A DNA stretch of 64,000 nt from Synergistaceae bacterium (GTDB lineage Bacteria > Synergistota > Synergistia > Synergistales > Aminobacteriaceae). The stretch spans positions 1-64,000 of the forward strand of contig JAIRYN010000058.1 of NCBI GenBank assembly GCA_031267575.1, given 5' to 3'. Shown piece after piece: positions 8,301 to 16,868 of this stretch. Both the position numbers and the translations under genes were made by a program. How positions within the stretch are numbered: the stretch's first letter is position 1; every line of letters begins with the position of its first letter. The notes under the pieces are model-generated. The model did no database searches, was not told where the DNA came from, and was given only the letters and a program-made list of their open reading frames with translations.

Positions 8301-9512
8301 ATGAATCCGACTCAGGCTTTGACAGTGATGTTGATTGTTTTCGCGCTTGGCGAAGTGGTGGCTGAAAAAACAAAAGCTATTCTATCGGCCACGCTGGTTA
8401 TCGCCTTTACGCTTCTTATGGGCTTTTGGGCCAAACTGCCAAGCGGTTCTTTCGTTTTTCCTCACGAGTTGTTCACCATTTCCACTATCGGACCTACGGC
8501 GGGCGTGTTGATTGGAATCCTCATCACATCCCTGGGAACACTGATGGACGCTCAAGAGTTGATGCGACAATGGAAAACCGTTTTGATTGGGGGCATCTCT
8601 GTCGTGATTGCGACAGGGGCTATTTTGATCGTCGGCTCTTTCATTTTCGGGCGAAATCTGGCTTTTGCGGGAGCTCCTATTTTTGCAGGGGCCAACGTCG
8701 CGAGCTTGATCATGCTTGATGCCGTCAAACAGAAAATCATCGAGCCGGAGATTGTTCAAAGCCTTTCCTCGTTTATCCTGCTCGTGTTGGTTTTTCAGAA
8801 CTTCGTGGGGATTCCAGTTTCCTCGTTCCTGCTCAGAAAAGAAGCCAAGCGATTTGTCAAGGACACAGAAAGCATGAACCTTTACCTGCAAAATGAGATT
8901 CCGTTGCAGGGTACCGCCGCTCCGAAAAAAAATCTACTGCAATTTCCCGCTTCCTTCAACAGGCCTATCGTCATTCTCGCCAAACTGGCCATTGTGACTT
9001 GCATCGCCCAATATTTGGCTGGGCTGACCAATGGAAATGTCCATTTCTTTGTGGTGTGTTTGTTGGCGGGTATTTTCTTCACGGAACTGGGTTTTTTGGA
9101 GAAGCAGGCTCTGAGCAAATCGGGCTCAGGTACGCTGATCATGTTCGCCACGACGATGGTCATCTTTGCCAACCTCACTCAAACCACGCCTGAGCTTCTC
9201 ATGAGCCTCATTTTCCCTCTGGTGGTCTGCCTGGCTGTGGGAACTCTCGCTACGGTCGTTTTCGGCGCCATTGTCGGCAAGGCTCTGGGCGTGAGCCCTC
9301 TTCTGGCTATCCCCATCGGGCTGACCTGCACTTTCGGTTTTCCAACAACTTTGTTTATTTCTCAGGAGGTTGCGGCGGCTATCGGCAGTACTCCTGAAGA
9401 GAAGAAGGCCATCGAAAATTATATCCTGCCGAAAATGATCACAGGGGGCTTCGTGACGGTCACTATCGCTTCTGTTCTTGTCGCGGGGTTTGTCGGCAAT
9501 AATTTACTGTAA
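8301..9512 (+). CDS. Multi-pass membrane transporter, substrate unknown
   Basis: A 403-residue integral membrane protein with about ten hydrophobic segments and little soluble sequence apart from a loop near residues 185-225 (RKEAKRFVKDTESM). It contains the glycine- and proline-rich stretches TISTIGPTAGVLIGILITS and FAGAPIFAGANVASLIMLDA, and a mirrored GLTCTFGFPTTLFISQE in the second half. These inverted helix-break motifs resemble carriers of the ion-transporter superfamily for di- or monocarboxylates. I do not recognise the family precisely. An excellent CAGGAGG precedes ATG 8301. The next gene begins within 15 bases of its stop, so it belongs to the kor operon, and transport of a 2-oxoacid or amino acid is a reasonable guess only. 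Confidence 0.7.
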   Translation: MNPTQALTVMLIVFALGEVVAEKTKAILSATLVIAFTLLMGFWAKLPSGSFVFPHELFTISTIGPTAGVLIGILITSLGTLMDAQELMRQWKTVLIGGISVVIATGAILIVGSFIFGRNLAFAGAPIFAGANVASLIMLDAVKQKIIEPEIVQSLSSFILLVLVFQNFVGIPVSSFLLRKEAKRFVKDTESMNLYLQNEIPLQGTAAPKKNLLQFPASFNRPIVILAKLAIVTCIAQYLAGLTNGNVHFFVVCLLAGIFFTELGFLEKQALSKSGSGTLIMFATTMVIFANLTQTTPELLMSLIFPLVVCLAVGTLATVVFGAIVGKALGVSPLLAIPIGLTCTFGFPTTLFISQEVAAAIGSTPEEKKAIENYILPKMITGGFVTVTIASVLVAGFVGNNLL

Positions 9513-9526
9513 TGCCGCTAGGAAAA

Positions 9527-9730
9527 ATGGCGCGGGTCGAAATACGAGCGGAAAGCTGCAAAAGCTGCGGATATTGCGTAAAGTTTTGCCCCAAAGAAGT
9601 TTTGATTATTGGGAAGCAAGTCAACTCGAAAGGATACGAATATGTGGAGGTCCAGAATGGGGATTCTTGCGTCGCGTGTACAATGTGCGCGGCGATGTGC
9701 CCTGACGCCGCAATCGAAATATACAAGTAA
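9527..9730 (+). CDS. korD: 2-oxoacid:ferredoxin oxidoreductase, delta subunit (2x[4Fe-4S] ferredoxin)
   Basis: A 67-residue ferredoxin-like subunit with two classical cluster motifs: CKSCGYCVKFCP and CVACTMCAAMCP. It relays electrons from the catalytic subunits to soluble ferredoxin. ATG 9527 (after AGGAAAA) is chosen; an upstream ATG at 9512 overlaps the transporter stop codon and would add five residues. It heads the korDABC set, all on the plus strand with short gaps. Downstream are three 9-bp TAATTGA-type repeats before korA. Confidence 0.9.
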   Translation: MARVEIRAESCKSCGYCVKFCPKEVLIIGKQVNSKGYEYVEVQNGDSCVACTMCAAMCPDAAIEIYK

Positions 9731-9766
9731 TTGAGGTAATTGAAGTAATTGAAAAGGAGAAGAAAA

Positions 9767-10846
9767 ATGGCAAGGGTATTTATGAAGGGCTGCGAAGCCA
9801 TCGCGGAGGCGGCTGTCCGTGCCGGGTGCCGTTTTTTCGCGGGGTATCCCATCACGCCCCAAAATGAAATTCCGGAATACTTGGCGAGAAGAATGCCGGA
9901 AGTGCATGGAGTCTTTATTCAGGGCGAAAGCGAAGTCGCCTCCATCAGCATGGTCTATGGAGCCGCGTCCGCGGGAACTCGGTCCATGACGTCCTCCTCC
10001 AGCCCAGGGATATCCTTGAAAAGCGAGGGTATTTCTTATTGTGCCGCGGCGCGCGTTCCGATCGTGTACGCGAATATTTGCAGGGGCGGACCAGGCGTTG
10101 GCTCGATTCAGCCGGCGCAGATGGATTATTTGCAGGCGACAAAAGCCTCCGGCAACGGAGGCTTCGAGATGATGGTCTTCGCGCCCTCCTCGGTGCAGGA
10201 GGCGGTGGACATGACCTATAAAGCCTTCGACTACGCGGATCGCGACAGAAACCCCGTTCTTGTGCTTTGTGACGGTTTGATCGGCACCCTGATGGAGCCG
10301 GTCGAGTTGCCCGATATAAAAACAGACCAGGAGGTCGCGGATATCAAGGAATCTAAAAGGCCGTGGGCGTGCGTAGGGCACAAACTGGACTACGCGAACC
10401 GTTCGTGGATTCAACCAGGGCATTGGTCCACTATCGCTATGCAACAGTTCAATGAGAGGGCGGCGGCCATGTACGACTCATGGGAAAATGACGTTCAGGC
10501 AGAGGAGTCTGGACTGGAGGACGCCGAAGTCGTACTTACCGCCTATGGCGCGTCTGGCCGCGTCGCCAAGTCGGTGGCCGAGCTCCTGAAGACGCGGGGG
10601 GAAAAAGTCGGCTTGATACGCCCGCAAACGATACACCCCTTTCCCTTCGCTTCTTTCGAGAAACTCGATTACGGAAGGGTAAAAGCGGTGCTCGACGTGG
10701 AAATGTCCATACCGGCGCTGATGGTGCAAGATGTGGACCGGGCCGTGAAAAATCGCTGTCCTATCCATACCTGTCTTTGTTCCGGCGGCAACATTATGAA
10801 AAAAGGCCAAGTCCTGGAAGCAGCCGCGAAAATCTTAGAACTATAG
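9767..10846 (+). CDS. korA: 2-oxoacid:ferredoxin oxidoreductase, alpha subunit
   Basis: A 359-residue alpha subunit with the pyrimidine-binding and domain II parts of the thiamine-diphosphate enzyme. Family marks are FFAGYPITPQNEI near residue 30, the QGESEVASISMVYGAASAG segment with the conserved glutamate, and GGPGVGSIQPAQMDY. A transketolase C-terminal-like domain follows from about residue 235 (EVVLTAYGASGRVAKS). The start is ATG 9767 after AAGGAG; the in-frame ATG at 9749 has no ribosome site. The enzyme oxidatively decarboxylates a 2-oxoacid to acyl-CoA and reduced ferredoxin in the cytoplasm. The four-subunit arrangement suits 2-oxoisovalerate or 2-oxoglutarate versions; the sequence alone does not settle which. 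Confidence 0.9.
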   Translation: MARVFMKGCEAIAEAAVRAGCRFFAGYPITPQNEIPEYLARRMPEVHGVFIQGESEVASISMVYGAASAGTRSMTSSSSPGISLKSEGISYCAAARVPIVYANICRGGPGVGSIQPAQMDYLQATKASGNGGFEMMVFAPSSVQEAVDMTYKAFDYADRDRNPVLVLCDGLIGTLMEPVELPDIKTDQEVADIKESKRPWACVGHKLDYANRSWIQPGHWSTIAMQQFNERAAAMYDSWENDVQAEESGLEDAEVVLTAYGASGRVAKSVAELLKTRGEKVGLIRPQTIHPFPFASFEKLDYGRVKAVLDVEMSIPALMVQDVDRAVKNRCPIHTCLCSGGNIMKKGQVLEAAAKILEL

Positions 10847-10868
10847 GGGATAATAGGAGACAGTCGAT

Positions 10869-11621
10869 ATGGAAAAAATTTATTCGAGGACTCAGGGAAT
10901 CCGCGATGGTATGGTAAGCGGTTTTTGTCCGGGATGTATGCACGGCACGGCGATGAAATTGATCGGGGAACTCCTGGAAGAGATGGATCTTTTTCACAGG
11001 GCGGTCGCTGTATTGGGTATCGGCTGCGGCGGGCTCCACATGGACTATATGGCTTTCGACAATATCACCGCCCCCCATGGCCGAGCTTGCGCGGTGGCGA
11101 CGGGCATCAAACGCTCGAATCCAGAGTCTCTCGTGTTCACCTACCAAGGCGATGGGGATTTTGCCGCCATCGGTCTCGCGGAGTCTATTTCCGCGGCGAA
11201 CCGCGGCGAAAACATCAGCGTTGTTTTTGTCAACAACGGGATTTACGGCATGACGGGCGGACAGATGGCGCCTACCACGCTTCTGGGAATGAAAGCTTCT
11301 ACCGCTCCGAAGGGACGCGTCGCGGAAGAGCACGGTTACCCGATGCACATGTGCGAAATATTGAACCAGCTCGAAGCCCCTGTATATTTGGAGCGCACGA
11401 GCTGCAACACTCCGCAAAATGTTTTCAAGACAAAAAATGCCATCCGTAAGGCGTTTCGGAATCAACTAGAGGGCAGGGGTTTTTCGATGGTCGAAATCGT
11501 CACAAGTTGTCCTACGAACTGGGGAATGGACGCTTTGGCCGCTCTGGGGTACATCGAGGAAAAAATGCTACCGGAATTTCCACTCGGCGTTACCCGCGAT
11601 AAAATTCCAGGTCAGCAGTAG
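10869..11621 (+). CDS. korB: 2-oxoacid:ferredoxin oxidoreductase, beta subunit (thiamine-diphosphate binding)
   Basis: A 250-residue beta subunit that binds the thiamine diphosphate. Visible motifs are FCPGCMHGTAMKL near the N-terminus, HGRACAVATGIKRSNP, and the cofactor motif GDGDFAAIG ending in NNGIYGMTGGQMAPTT. The latter is typical of Kor/Vor beta subunits rather than the longer pyruvate enzyme. It begins 22 bases after korA with a GGAGA site, and korC follows after 12 bases. Regulation is presumably shared with the operon. Substrate preference is not decided by the sequence. Confidence 0.92.
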   Translation: MEKIYSRTQGIRDGMVSGFCPGCMHGTAMKLIGELLEEMDLFHRAVAVLGIGCGGLHMDYMAFDNITAPHGRACAVATGIKRSNPESLVFTYQGDGDFAAIGLAESISAANRGENISVVFVNNGIYGMTGGQMAPTTLLGMKASTAPKGRVAEEHGYPMHMCEILNQLEAPVYLERTSCNTPQNVFKTKNAIRKAFRNQLEGRGFSMVEIVTSCPTNWGMDALAALGYIEEKMLPEFPLGVTRDKIPGQQ

Positions 11622-11633
11622 GAGGGGATAAGC

Positions 11634-12215
11634 ATGGAGACCAATTTGCTCGTGGCCGGATTTGGCGGACAGGGCATCATGATGTTGGGAAAACTGCTTT
11701 CCCACGCGGCGTGCGACTCCACGCGAAAGAATGTCACGTTTTTTCCCTCTTACGGCGCGGAACAGCGGGGCGGTACCGCCAACTGTTACGTCGTGATCTC
11801 CGACGAGCCGATAGGGGTCCCGGTGGGAGACGTGATGGATGACCTCATCGTCATGAACGGCCCTTCGCTCGATCGATTCATCGGCGTATTGAAAACGGGA
11901 GGCAGGCTCTTCATCAATAGTTCCATTGTGAAAGAGAAAATTATGAAAGAGAAAATCGCCCGTGAAGACGTGGCTGTCATCAAAGCGCCGGTGACGGAAC
12001 TGGCTCTTGCAATGGGCTCGCCCAAGGTTTTGAACGTTATCATGTTGGGGGTTTACATCGGCTACACCGGTATTCTGGACGAGAAGATCATGGAGGAGAC
12101 TCTTCTTCAGCAGCTGGGCAAAAAACAGGATCTGATTTCACTCAACAAAGAAGCCTTCCATAAGGGCCTAGAGAGTGGAAAAAAACAGCGGCGACATCAA
12201 TTAGGCGACATTTAA
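11634..12215 (+). CDS. korC: 2-oxoacid:ferredoxin oxidoreductase, gamma subunit
   Basis: A 193-residue gamma subunit. The N-terminal LLVAGFGGQGIMMLGKLLSH is diagnostic, followed by FFPSYGAEQRGGTANCYVVIS. With korDAB it completes a four-subunit complex; in related enzymes this subunit lies at the CoA-binding side. It has a GGAGG site and 12-base spacing from korB. The 3' end and following gap are full of short duplications (GGCGACAT repeats, and four 14-bp AATATGATT units at 12232-12290), which separate it from the next gene. Confidence 0.92.
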   Translation: METNLLVAGFGGQGIMMLGKLLSHAACDSTRKNVTFFPSYGAEQRGGTANCYVVISDEPIGVPVGDVMDDLIVMNGPSLDRFIGVLKTGGRLFINSSIVKEKIMKEKIAREDVAVIKAPVTELALAMGSPKVLNVIMLGVYIGYTGILDEKIMEETLLQQLGKKQDLISLNKEAFHKGLESGKKQRRHQLGDI

Positions 12216-12301
12216 GGCGACATCTAATGAAAGAAATATGATTAAAAGAATATGATTGAAAAAATATGATTGAAAGAATATGATTCGAGGTCGATGAAAT
12301 C

Positions 12302-13021
12302 GTGACGCAAATCCAGAATTTCCCAAATTTGACAGACGCCTGCAAAAATTTTGTCTTCATCGGCGAAGCGGGCAGCGGGAAAAGCGAGATTTCTCTCAAC
12401 TTCGCAAAACGCCTTGCGGAACTGGGCAATTATCCCGTGCATTTTTTCGACATGGACATGGTCAAGCCTCTGTTTCGTTCGCGGGATGCCAGAAAAGCGG
12501 TTGAAAAAGAAAACGAAAGGAAAAACATCGTGTTCCACTATCAGGAGCAGTTCATGGACGCTCCCACGTTGGTGGGAGGAGTCGTTGCCTCGCTGAAAGA
12601 CAGAGATCGGTATGTCGTCATGGATGTTGGTGGAGATTATATTGGGGCGCGCGCCATAGGAGGGTTCGCGCCCTACATTGATAACGACGATACGAGGGTT
12701 TATTATGTTCTGAACGTGTTCAGGCCGTGGTCCTGGGACATCGAGCACATTGACGCGACGCTTGGGAAAATCCTCGGCGTCTCTCATATTCGCGCCGTGA
12801 AATTGCGTATGGTCAACAACCCCAACAACGGTTACACGACAACGAAGGAGGAGTTTCTCTCTGGATGCCGGCGAATGTCCAACATCGTTTCCCCCTACGC
12901 TGTCATCGATTTCGCGTGTGTGCACGAGGAACTGTACGTTCAGGTGAAAGATGAACTAAAAAATGAACTGGACGTTCCCGTTCTGCCTATTCACCTCTAC
13001 CTACCTGATCTTTGGAACTGA
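12302..13021 (+). CDS. P-loop nucleotide-binding protein of unknown role
   Basis: A 239-residue ATP- or GTP-binding protein. A Walker A motif (GEAGSGKSE) lies near residue 21, a DMDMVKPLFRSRDA segment follows the second strand, and VVMDVGGDYIG near residue 107 looks like Walker B, as in the SIMIBI/MinD-like class. GTG 12302 is chosen after GAGG. I do not recognise a named family. Its position right after korC, in the same direction, suggests a role linked to the oxidoreductase, for example in assembly or cofactor loading, but that is only inference from position. The 87-base gap is made of 14-bp repeats, so co-transcription is likely but not proven. Confidence 0.7.
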   Translation: MTQIQNFPNLTDACKNFVFIGEAGSGKSEISLNFAKRLAELGNYPVHFFDMDMVKPLFRSRDARKAVEKENERKNIVFHYQEQFMDAPTLVGGVVASLKDRDRYVVMDVGGDYIGARAIGGFAPYIDNDDTRVYYVLNVFRPWSWDIEHIDATLGKILGVSHIRAVKLRMVNNPNNGYTTTKEEFLSGCRRMSNIVSPYAVIDFACVHEELYVQVKDELKNELDVPVLPIHLYLPDLWN

Positions 13022-13240
13022 CGCGGGATTCCGAACTCTCTTCGGATACGGTAAGGCGTTTTTTCACGAAAATATAAGCTCTCCACGCCAGAGGGTTCAG
13101 CCTTGCGCAGATAGTCGGAGAAGTTATCGAAGCTCTGTGTCATTTCGGCTGAATGACGGTCAGCGCGCAAGTTCACCAGCTCGAAACTTCAGATTTGAGG
13201 AACCTGTCGGATATAAAAATACTAAATCAGCCTTTCCAAA

Positions 13241-14059
13241 TCAGTCTCTCCAAATCAGTCTCTCCAATAGTAATTCCGCTTCATTGCTGTTGGGCAATGC
13301 CGACGCCGATAGGGTTTCTTCAATTCTACCTTCTGTTAAAATGGCTATAAAATCCGCCAGTTTACGGGCTTGAGACAGGCTGTGGGATATCATGATTATG
13401 GAATATCGACCTTTGAAAGAGAGGATAAGTTCTTCTATTCGAGACGCGGCAGCGCGGTCCAGAGAAGCTGTGGGTTCGTCCAAAAGCAATATTTCGGGTT
13501 TCAAAGCGAGGGCGCGAGCCAGGCAAAGCCTCTGCTGCTGACCTCCAGAAAGCGCCTGAGCTGGGCGGTCAAGGCGGTCGCGGACTTCATTCCACAATCC
13601 TACTTCGTTCAAGACGCGACTCATGGCTTCCTCGGCCTCGTCTTTTCCAAGTTCCGCGACCAACGTCAACGGCAGTATGATATTTTTGCGGATGCTCAGA
13701 GGCAAGGGATTGGGGGCTTGAAAAACCATTCCCACAAGACGCCGCAATTGATCGAGCGGCATTGCGCTTTCTCTATTTTTTGCATGAACCGACCGGATAT
13801 TTCCGTTCAGAACGACTGATACTTCTCCCTGCCCGCTGTAGTTTTCGAAATGTTCGTTCAGTCTGTTAAGTGAGCGAAGCAAAGTAGTTTTTCCCGATCC
13901 CGACCGCCCAAGAAGGGCACTCACTTGCTTGAATGGAAAATCCACGTTAACGCCATGTAGTACCTCGTGCTCGCCGAACGACACGACTAGGTTGCGGACG
14001 GACACGCAGTATTTCCGATGCTCATTATCCCTCTCCATCGTAAAAAGCCTTTCTCTCAT
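13241..14059 (-). CDS. pstB: Phosphate ABC transporter ATP-binding protein
   Basis: A 272-residue ABC ATPase that powers phosphate import. Walker A is GRSGSGKTT (about residues 51-59), the signature is LSGGQQQRLCLARALA, Walker B is ILLLDEPTASLD, and the H-loop is IIMISHSLSQ. The start is ATG 14059, overlapping the pstA stop by four bases (ATGA). Further upstream ATGs in frame lie inside pstA. It is the last gene of pstSCAB. No phoU follows; the 219 bases beyond carry only short repeats. The 3' end of the gene also lies in repeated sequence (TTGGAGAGACTGATTT-type units near 13235-13262). Confidence 0.9.
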   Translation of the reverse strand: MRERLFTMERDNEHRKYCVSVRNLVVSFGEHEVLHGVNVDFPFKQVSALLGRSGSGKTTLLRSLNRLNEHFENYSGQGEVSVVLNGNIRSVHAKNRESAMPLDQLRRLVGMVFQAPNPLPLSIRKNIILPLTLVAELGKDEAEEAMSRVLNEVGLWNEVRDRLDRPAQALSGGQQQRLCLARALALKPEILLLDEPTASLDRAAASRIEELILSFKGRYSIIMISHSLSQARKLADFIAILTEGRIEETLSASALPNSNEAELLLERLIWRD

Positions 14060-14934
14060 CGAATCCCTTTCCATTTTCGTTCCAGGCTTCTTTGTAGGCC
14101 CCATGCGCAAAACAGCAATCCACCCGAGAGCAAGAGCAGAACGAGAGCCGCGCCGAAGCCGGAGCGGAGTTCCTGTTGGTCGGTATACTGTGCGGCAGTA
14201 TAGTAAATACGGAACGGCAGCGCCTCGAATTTGGAGGTTAGTCCCGCAGGAAGCCCAGCGTTAGCCACTACGCCGGTCAGCATGATGACGGCGGTGTCCT
14301 CCGCCGCTCGTCCCATAGCGAGCATGATTCCCCCCAAAATGCCCTTTCCCGCCGCAGGAAGCAGAAGGCGGCAAACCGTTTGGTCGTGAGAAAAGCCCAA
14401 TGCCGCGCCCGTAAGGGCAAGATTGCGCGGAAGAGCCTCCAGCGCACCACGGGTAGCCACGACGAGCGCGGGTAAGACCAAAAGCGACAGACAAAAAGCA
14501 GCCAGTAAAAGACAGGTGGTTCCTCTGGGAAGGAATGTCCGCCGCAGGTAGACGATAAGAACAAAACCAAAAAGCCCAATGACGATCGAGGGAATGCCTG
14601 CCAGAAGATCGACGGCCAAACTCAGCCAATATTTTTGCCGGGGCGTAGCGTAGCAAGCCAGAAAGGTTCCGCACCCGATGCCCGGAAATAGCGCGAAAAA
14701 CATGGTCACGCAGAGGAGAGAAAGCGTTCCTGCAACAGCGGGCCAGATGCCGTCCCACACGGGTTTGAAACCCAACAACGCCTCTGCCGGGGAAACGGCC
14801 CCGAAAAATAACTTTTTCCCCAACATGGGAAAACCTTTCGCAAAGAGGAATATCAACAGCACCGCCAATGTCCCGCAAACAACGACAGCGGCAAAGCAGC
14901 TCACCAGCGTTAGCAACATTTCGCTCTTTTTCAT
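14056..14934 (-). CDS. pstA: Phosphate ABC transporter permease
   Basis: A 292-residue integral membrane permease with six hydrophobic segments. The coupling loop region reads GAALGFSHDQTVCRLLLPAAGKGILGG, with the EAA-type motif expected for PstA. ATG 14934 overlaps the pstC stop by four bases (ATGA), which fixes the start; the longer in-frame extension lies within pstC. It pairs with PstC to form the phosphate channel in the cytoplasmic membrane. The downstream pstB overlaps in the same way, indicating tight translational coupling. Confidence 0.9.
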   Translation of the reverse strand: MKKSEMLLTLVSCFAAVVVCGTLAVLLIFLFAKGFPMLGKKLFFGAVSPAEALLGFKPVWDGIWPAVAGTLSLLCVTMFFALFPGIGCGTFLACYATPRQKYWLSLAVDLLAGIPSIVIGLFGFVLIVYLRRTFLPRGTTCLLLAAFCLSLLVLPALVVATRGALEALPRNLALTGAALGFSHDQTVCRLLLPAAGKGILGGIMLAMGRAAEDTAVIMLTGVVANAGLPAGLTSKFEALPFRIYYTAAQYTDQQELRSGFGAALVLLLLSGGLLFCAWGLQRSLERKWKGIR

Positions 14935-15776
14935 CGTCCATGGGTTTCCTGTTTTGAAAAAAGCGCCAGGAGACTGACGGCCGCGCTGCCCGCGAGAAGC
15001 AAACCTCCAGCCAGCAATAAAGAAAGATTCTCGCCTCCACCGATATTCGAAGAAAGGACCAGACTGATGTGCGCGGTGAGGGACCGCATGGAATCCAGAG
15101 GCGTAGATGCGAATTGCACGGCGTTTCCGGCCAGCATCGTCGGCAGTAGGGCATCTCCCAAAGCTCGTCCAAATCCGAGGATCGCGGCTGACAGCAACCA
15201 GGACCGGGAAGCGGGAATCACGACACGATTCAGGTTCTGTATGGGGTTCATCCCCAGCGCGGCAGCCGTTAAAGAGGTTTCCGCCTCGATAGTTCGCATC
15301 GCTCCATCCATAACCACGGTCATAGTTGGAATCCCTTGGAAGGCAAGCATCACTCCTGCCGCCAACCAACAGAAACCCGAACCTCCTAATGCGTCACGAA
15401 TCAGGGGCACGAGAAGAAATACGGCGGTAAAACCATATACCACGGTCGGAACGGCTGTCATAAAGCGCAGAGCGACATTGAGCACTGCAGAAAGCCACCG
15501 GGGCCCCAACCCTCTGAGCACACAGCAACAGCCCAGGGAAAGCAGCCAGCCGAGGCAAAGGGCGGACAGGGAAAGGAGAAATGAGGCATGAATCATGGCC
15601 GCAATTCCGAATTTGCCCCTCTGAGGGCTCCATACGGCCCCAAATAGAGAAAGCCCCCGTCCGACCCAGAGAGCTTCCGTTGCGGAAAAAAAGATAAACG
15701 CAAACATGGTCGAAAGCAAAGCCCCCACAGAGAGCGCTAACACGCGCAACCAGAAAGAAGCTGACGTTTGGTGCAT
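14931..15776 (-). CDS. pstC: Phosphate ABC transporter permease
   Basis: A 281-residue permease with about six membrane segments. The MTAVPTVVYGFTAVFLLVP stretch and the loop LTAAALGMNPIQNLNRVVIP followed by GFGRALGDAL are characteristic of PstC. The start is ATG 15776, six bases after GGAGGG; the in-frame extension upstream is not needed. Between this gene and pstS lies a strong hairpin (15788-15832) that may make PstS more abundant than the membrane parts. Confidence 0.9.
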   Translation of the reverse strand: MHQTSASFWLRVLALSVGALLSTMFAFIFFSATEALWVGRGLSLFGAVWSPQRGKFGIAAMIHASFLLSLSALCLGWLLSLGCCCVLRGLGPRWLSAVLNVALRFMTAVPTVVYGFTAVFLLVPLIRDALGGSGFCWLAAGVMLAFQGIPTMTVVMDGAMRTIEAETSLTAAALGMNPIQNLNRVVIPASRSWLLSAAILGFGRALGDALLPTMLAGNAVQFASTPLDSMRSLTAHISLVLSSNIGGGENLSLLLAGGLLLAGSAAVSLLALFSKQETHGR

Positions 15777-15787
15777 TGTTTCCCTCC

Positions 15788-15832
15788 AAATAGGGGTCTT
15801 TTCCGACACTTTTCACCGAAAGACCCCTATTT
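15788..15832 (-). terminator. Stem-loop between pstS and pstC
   Basis: Perfect 14-bp arms (AAATAGGGGTCTTT / AAAGACCCCTATTT) with a 17-base loop, placed after the pstS stop and just before the pstC ribosome site. On the minus strand no T-run follows, so it is more likely an mRNA-stabilising or partly terminating structure than a full terminator. Such elements are common after binding-protein genes. Confidence 0.6.
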
Positions 15833-15848
15833 TTCTTGATAAACTGAA

Positions 15849-16679
15849 TCAGTCTTTGGGGATAGGAATATAGCCGTTATCTTCGATGATCTTCGCCCCA
15901 TCCTTGCTGTAGATATAGCCGATGAAAGCCGCAGTTAAGCCGGTAGGTTCTCCTTTGGTATTCATATAGAGGTTACGCACGATCTTATAGGTACCGTCAG
16001 CGGCGTTTTCCTGCGAGGGCACCATTCCGTCCAAGACCACGCCCGTAATGGAGTCCTCAATATGTCCGATTCCGACGTAACCGATGGCTCTTTTATCCTG
16101 AGCAACGGCTGTTTTCATCGCGCCATTGGAAGCAACGACGTTGACGGATGGGGCCAGTTCGGTTTCTCCCAGTATTTTTTCGGTGAAGGTTTCTCGGGTG
16201 CCGCTGCCGTCCTCACGTCCGTAGACGTTGATTTTACCTGCCTCACCACCAAGTTCCTTCCAGTCCGTTATTTTGCTGGAGTAGATGTCGGAGACCTGCG
16301 CGGATGTCATTTCCTTAACGGGATTGGCGGGGTTGACCGTCACAGCGACTCCGTCAATAGCAAAAGGAAAAGTCTTCAAACCGAACTCGGCAATTTCGCT
16401 GTCCTTGAGCGGCCTTCCAGTGTTGCCGATTCCAACGAGGCCCTCTCCCACCTGTTTCACTCCGACACCTGAACCGCCGCCCGCAACGGTGATTCGAATA
16501 TTGGGATAAGCGGTCATAATCTCCTGAGCCGCCTGCTTCATGACAGGAATATGGGCGGTCCCTCCCGCAATGTCCAAGGCGCCTTTGATATCTTTGAAGA
16601 CGTCTAGAGGCGCGGCAAATGCCGCCGCCGTAAAAAGAGAAAGCACAAAAGCAACGATCAGAGCTTTTTTCAGGTTCAT
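15849..16679 (-). CDS. pstS: Phosphate-binding periplasmic/lipid-free secreted protein
   Basis: A 276-residue phosphate-binding protein with a signal peptide (MNLKKALIVAFVLSLFTAAAFA, no lipobox cysteine). The phosphate-binding features are GGTAHIPVMKQAAQ, AGGGSGVGVKQV, GNTGRPLKDSE and GREDGSGTRETF. ATG 16679 is chosen after AAAGGAG, nine bases away; the in-frame ATG further upstream would place a charged stretch before the signal. It is the first gene of pstSCAB. A TATAAT box (16710-16715, minus strand) and a perfect 18-bp tandem repeat (16753-16788) lie upstream. Confidence 0.92.
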   Translation of the reverse strand: MNLKKALIVAFVLSLFTAAAFAAPLDVFKDIKGALDIAGGTAHIPVMKQAAQEIMTAYPNIRITVAGGGSGVGVKQVGEGLVGIGNTGRPLKDSEIAEFGLKTFPFAIDGVAVTVNPANPVKEMTSAQVSDIYSSKITDWKELGGEAGKINVYGREDGSGTRETFTEKILGETELAPSVNVVASNGAMKTAVAQDKRAIGYVGIGHIEDSITGVVLDGMVPSQENAADGTYKIVRNLYMNTKGEPTGLTAAFIGYIYSKDGAKIIEDNGYIPIPKD

Positions 16680-16709
16680 ACCGATCCACTCCTTTAATTT
16701 TTTGGATAA

Positions 16710-16788
16710 ATTATACAAGTACAATAGGCTCGTTCGTTAAACCTCCTTGCGGCAAAGGTTTCGTGAAGTACAAAGGTTTCGTGAAGTA
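16710..16788 (-). promoter_or_regulatory. pst promoter region with an 18-bp direct repeat
   Basis: TATAAT on the minus strand at 16715-16710. About 40-75 bp further upstream are two perfect head-to-tail copies of an 18-bp unit (16753-16770 and 16771-16788; on the minus strand each reads TACTTCACGAAACCTTTG). Direct repeats at this place are where a PhoB-type regulator would bind, but the 18-bp period differs from the usual 11-bp Pho-box spacing. Confidence 0.4.
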
Positions 16789-16868
16789 TATGATAGCACA
16801 GTGGAGAGGAAGCACCTGTCTATTTCTGCTGAAATAACCCGATAGTCGCGGTAAAAATTAGCGGGTCT

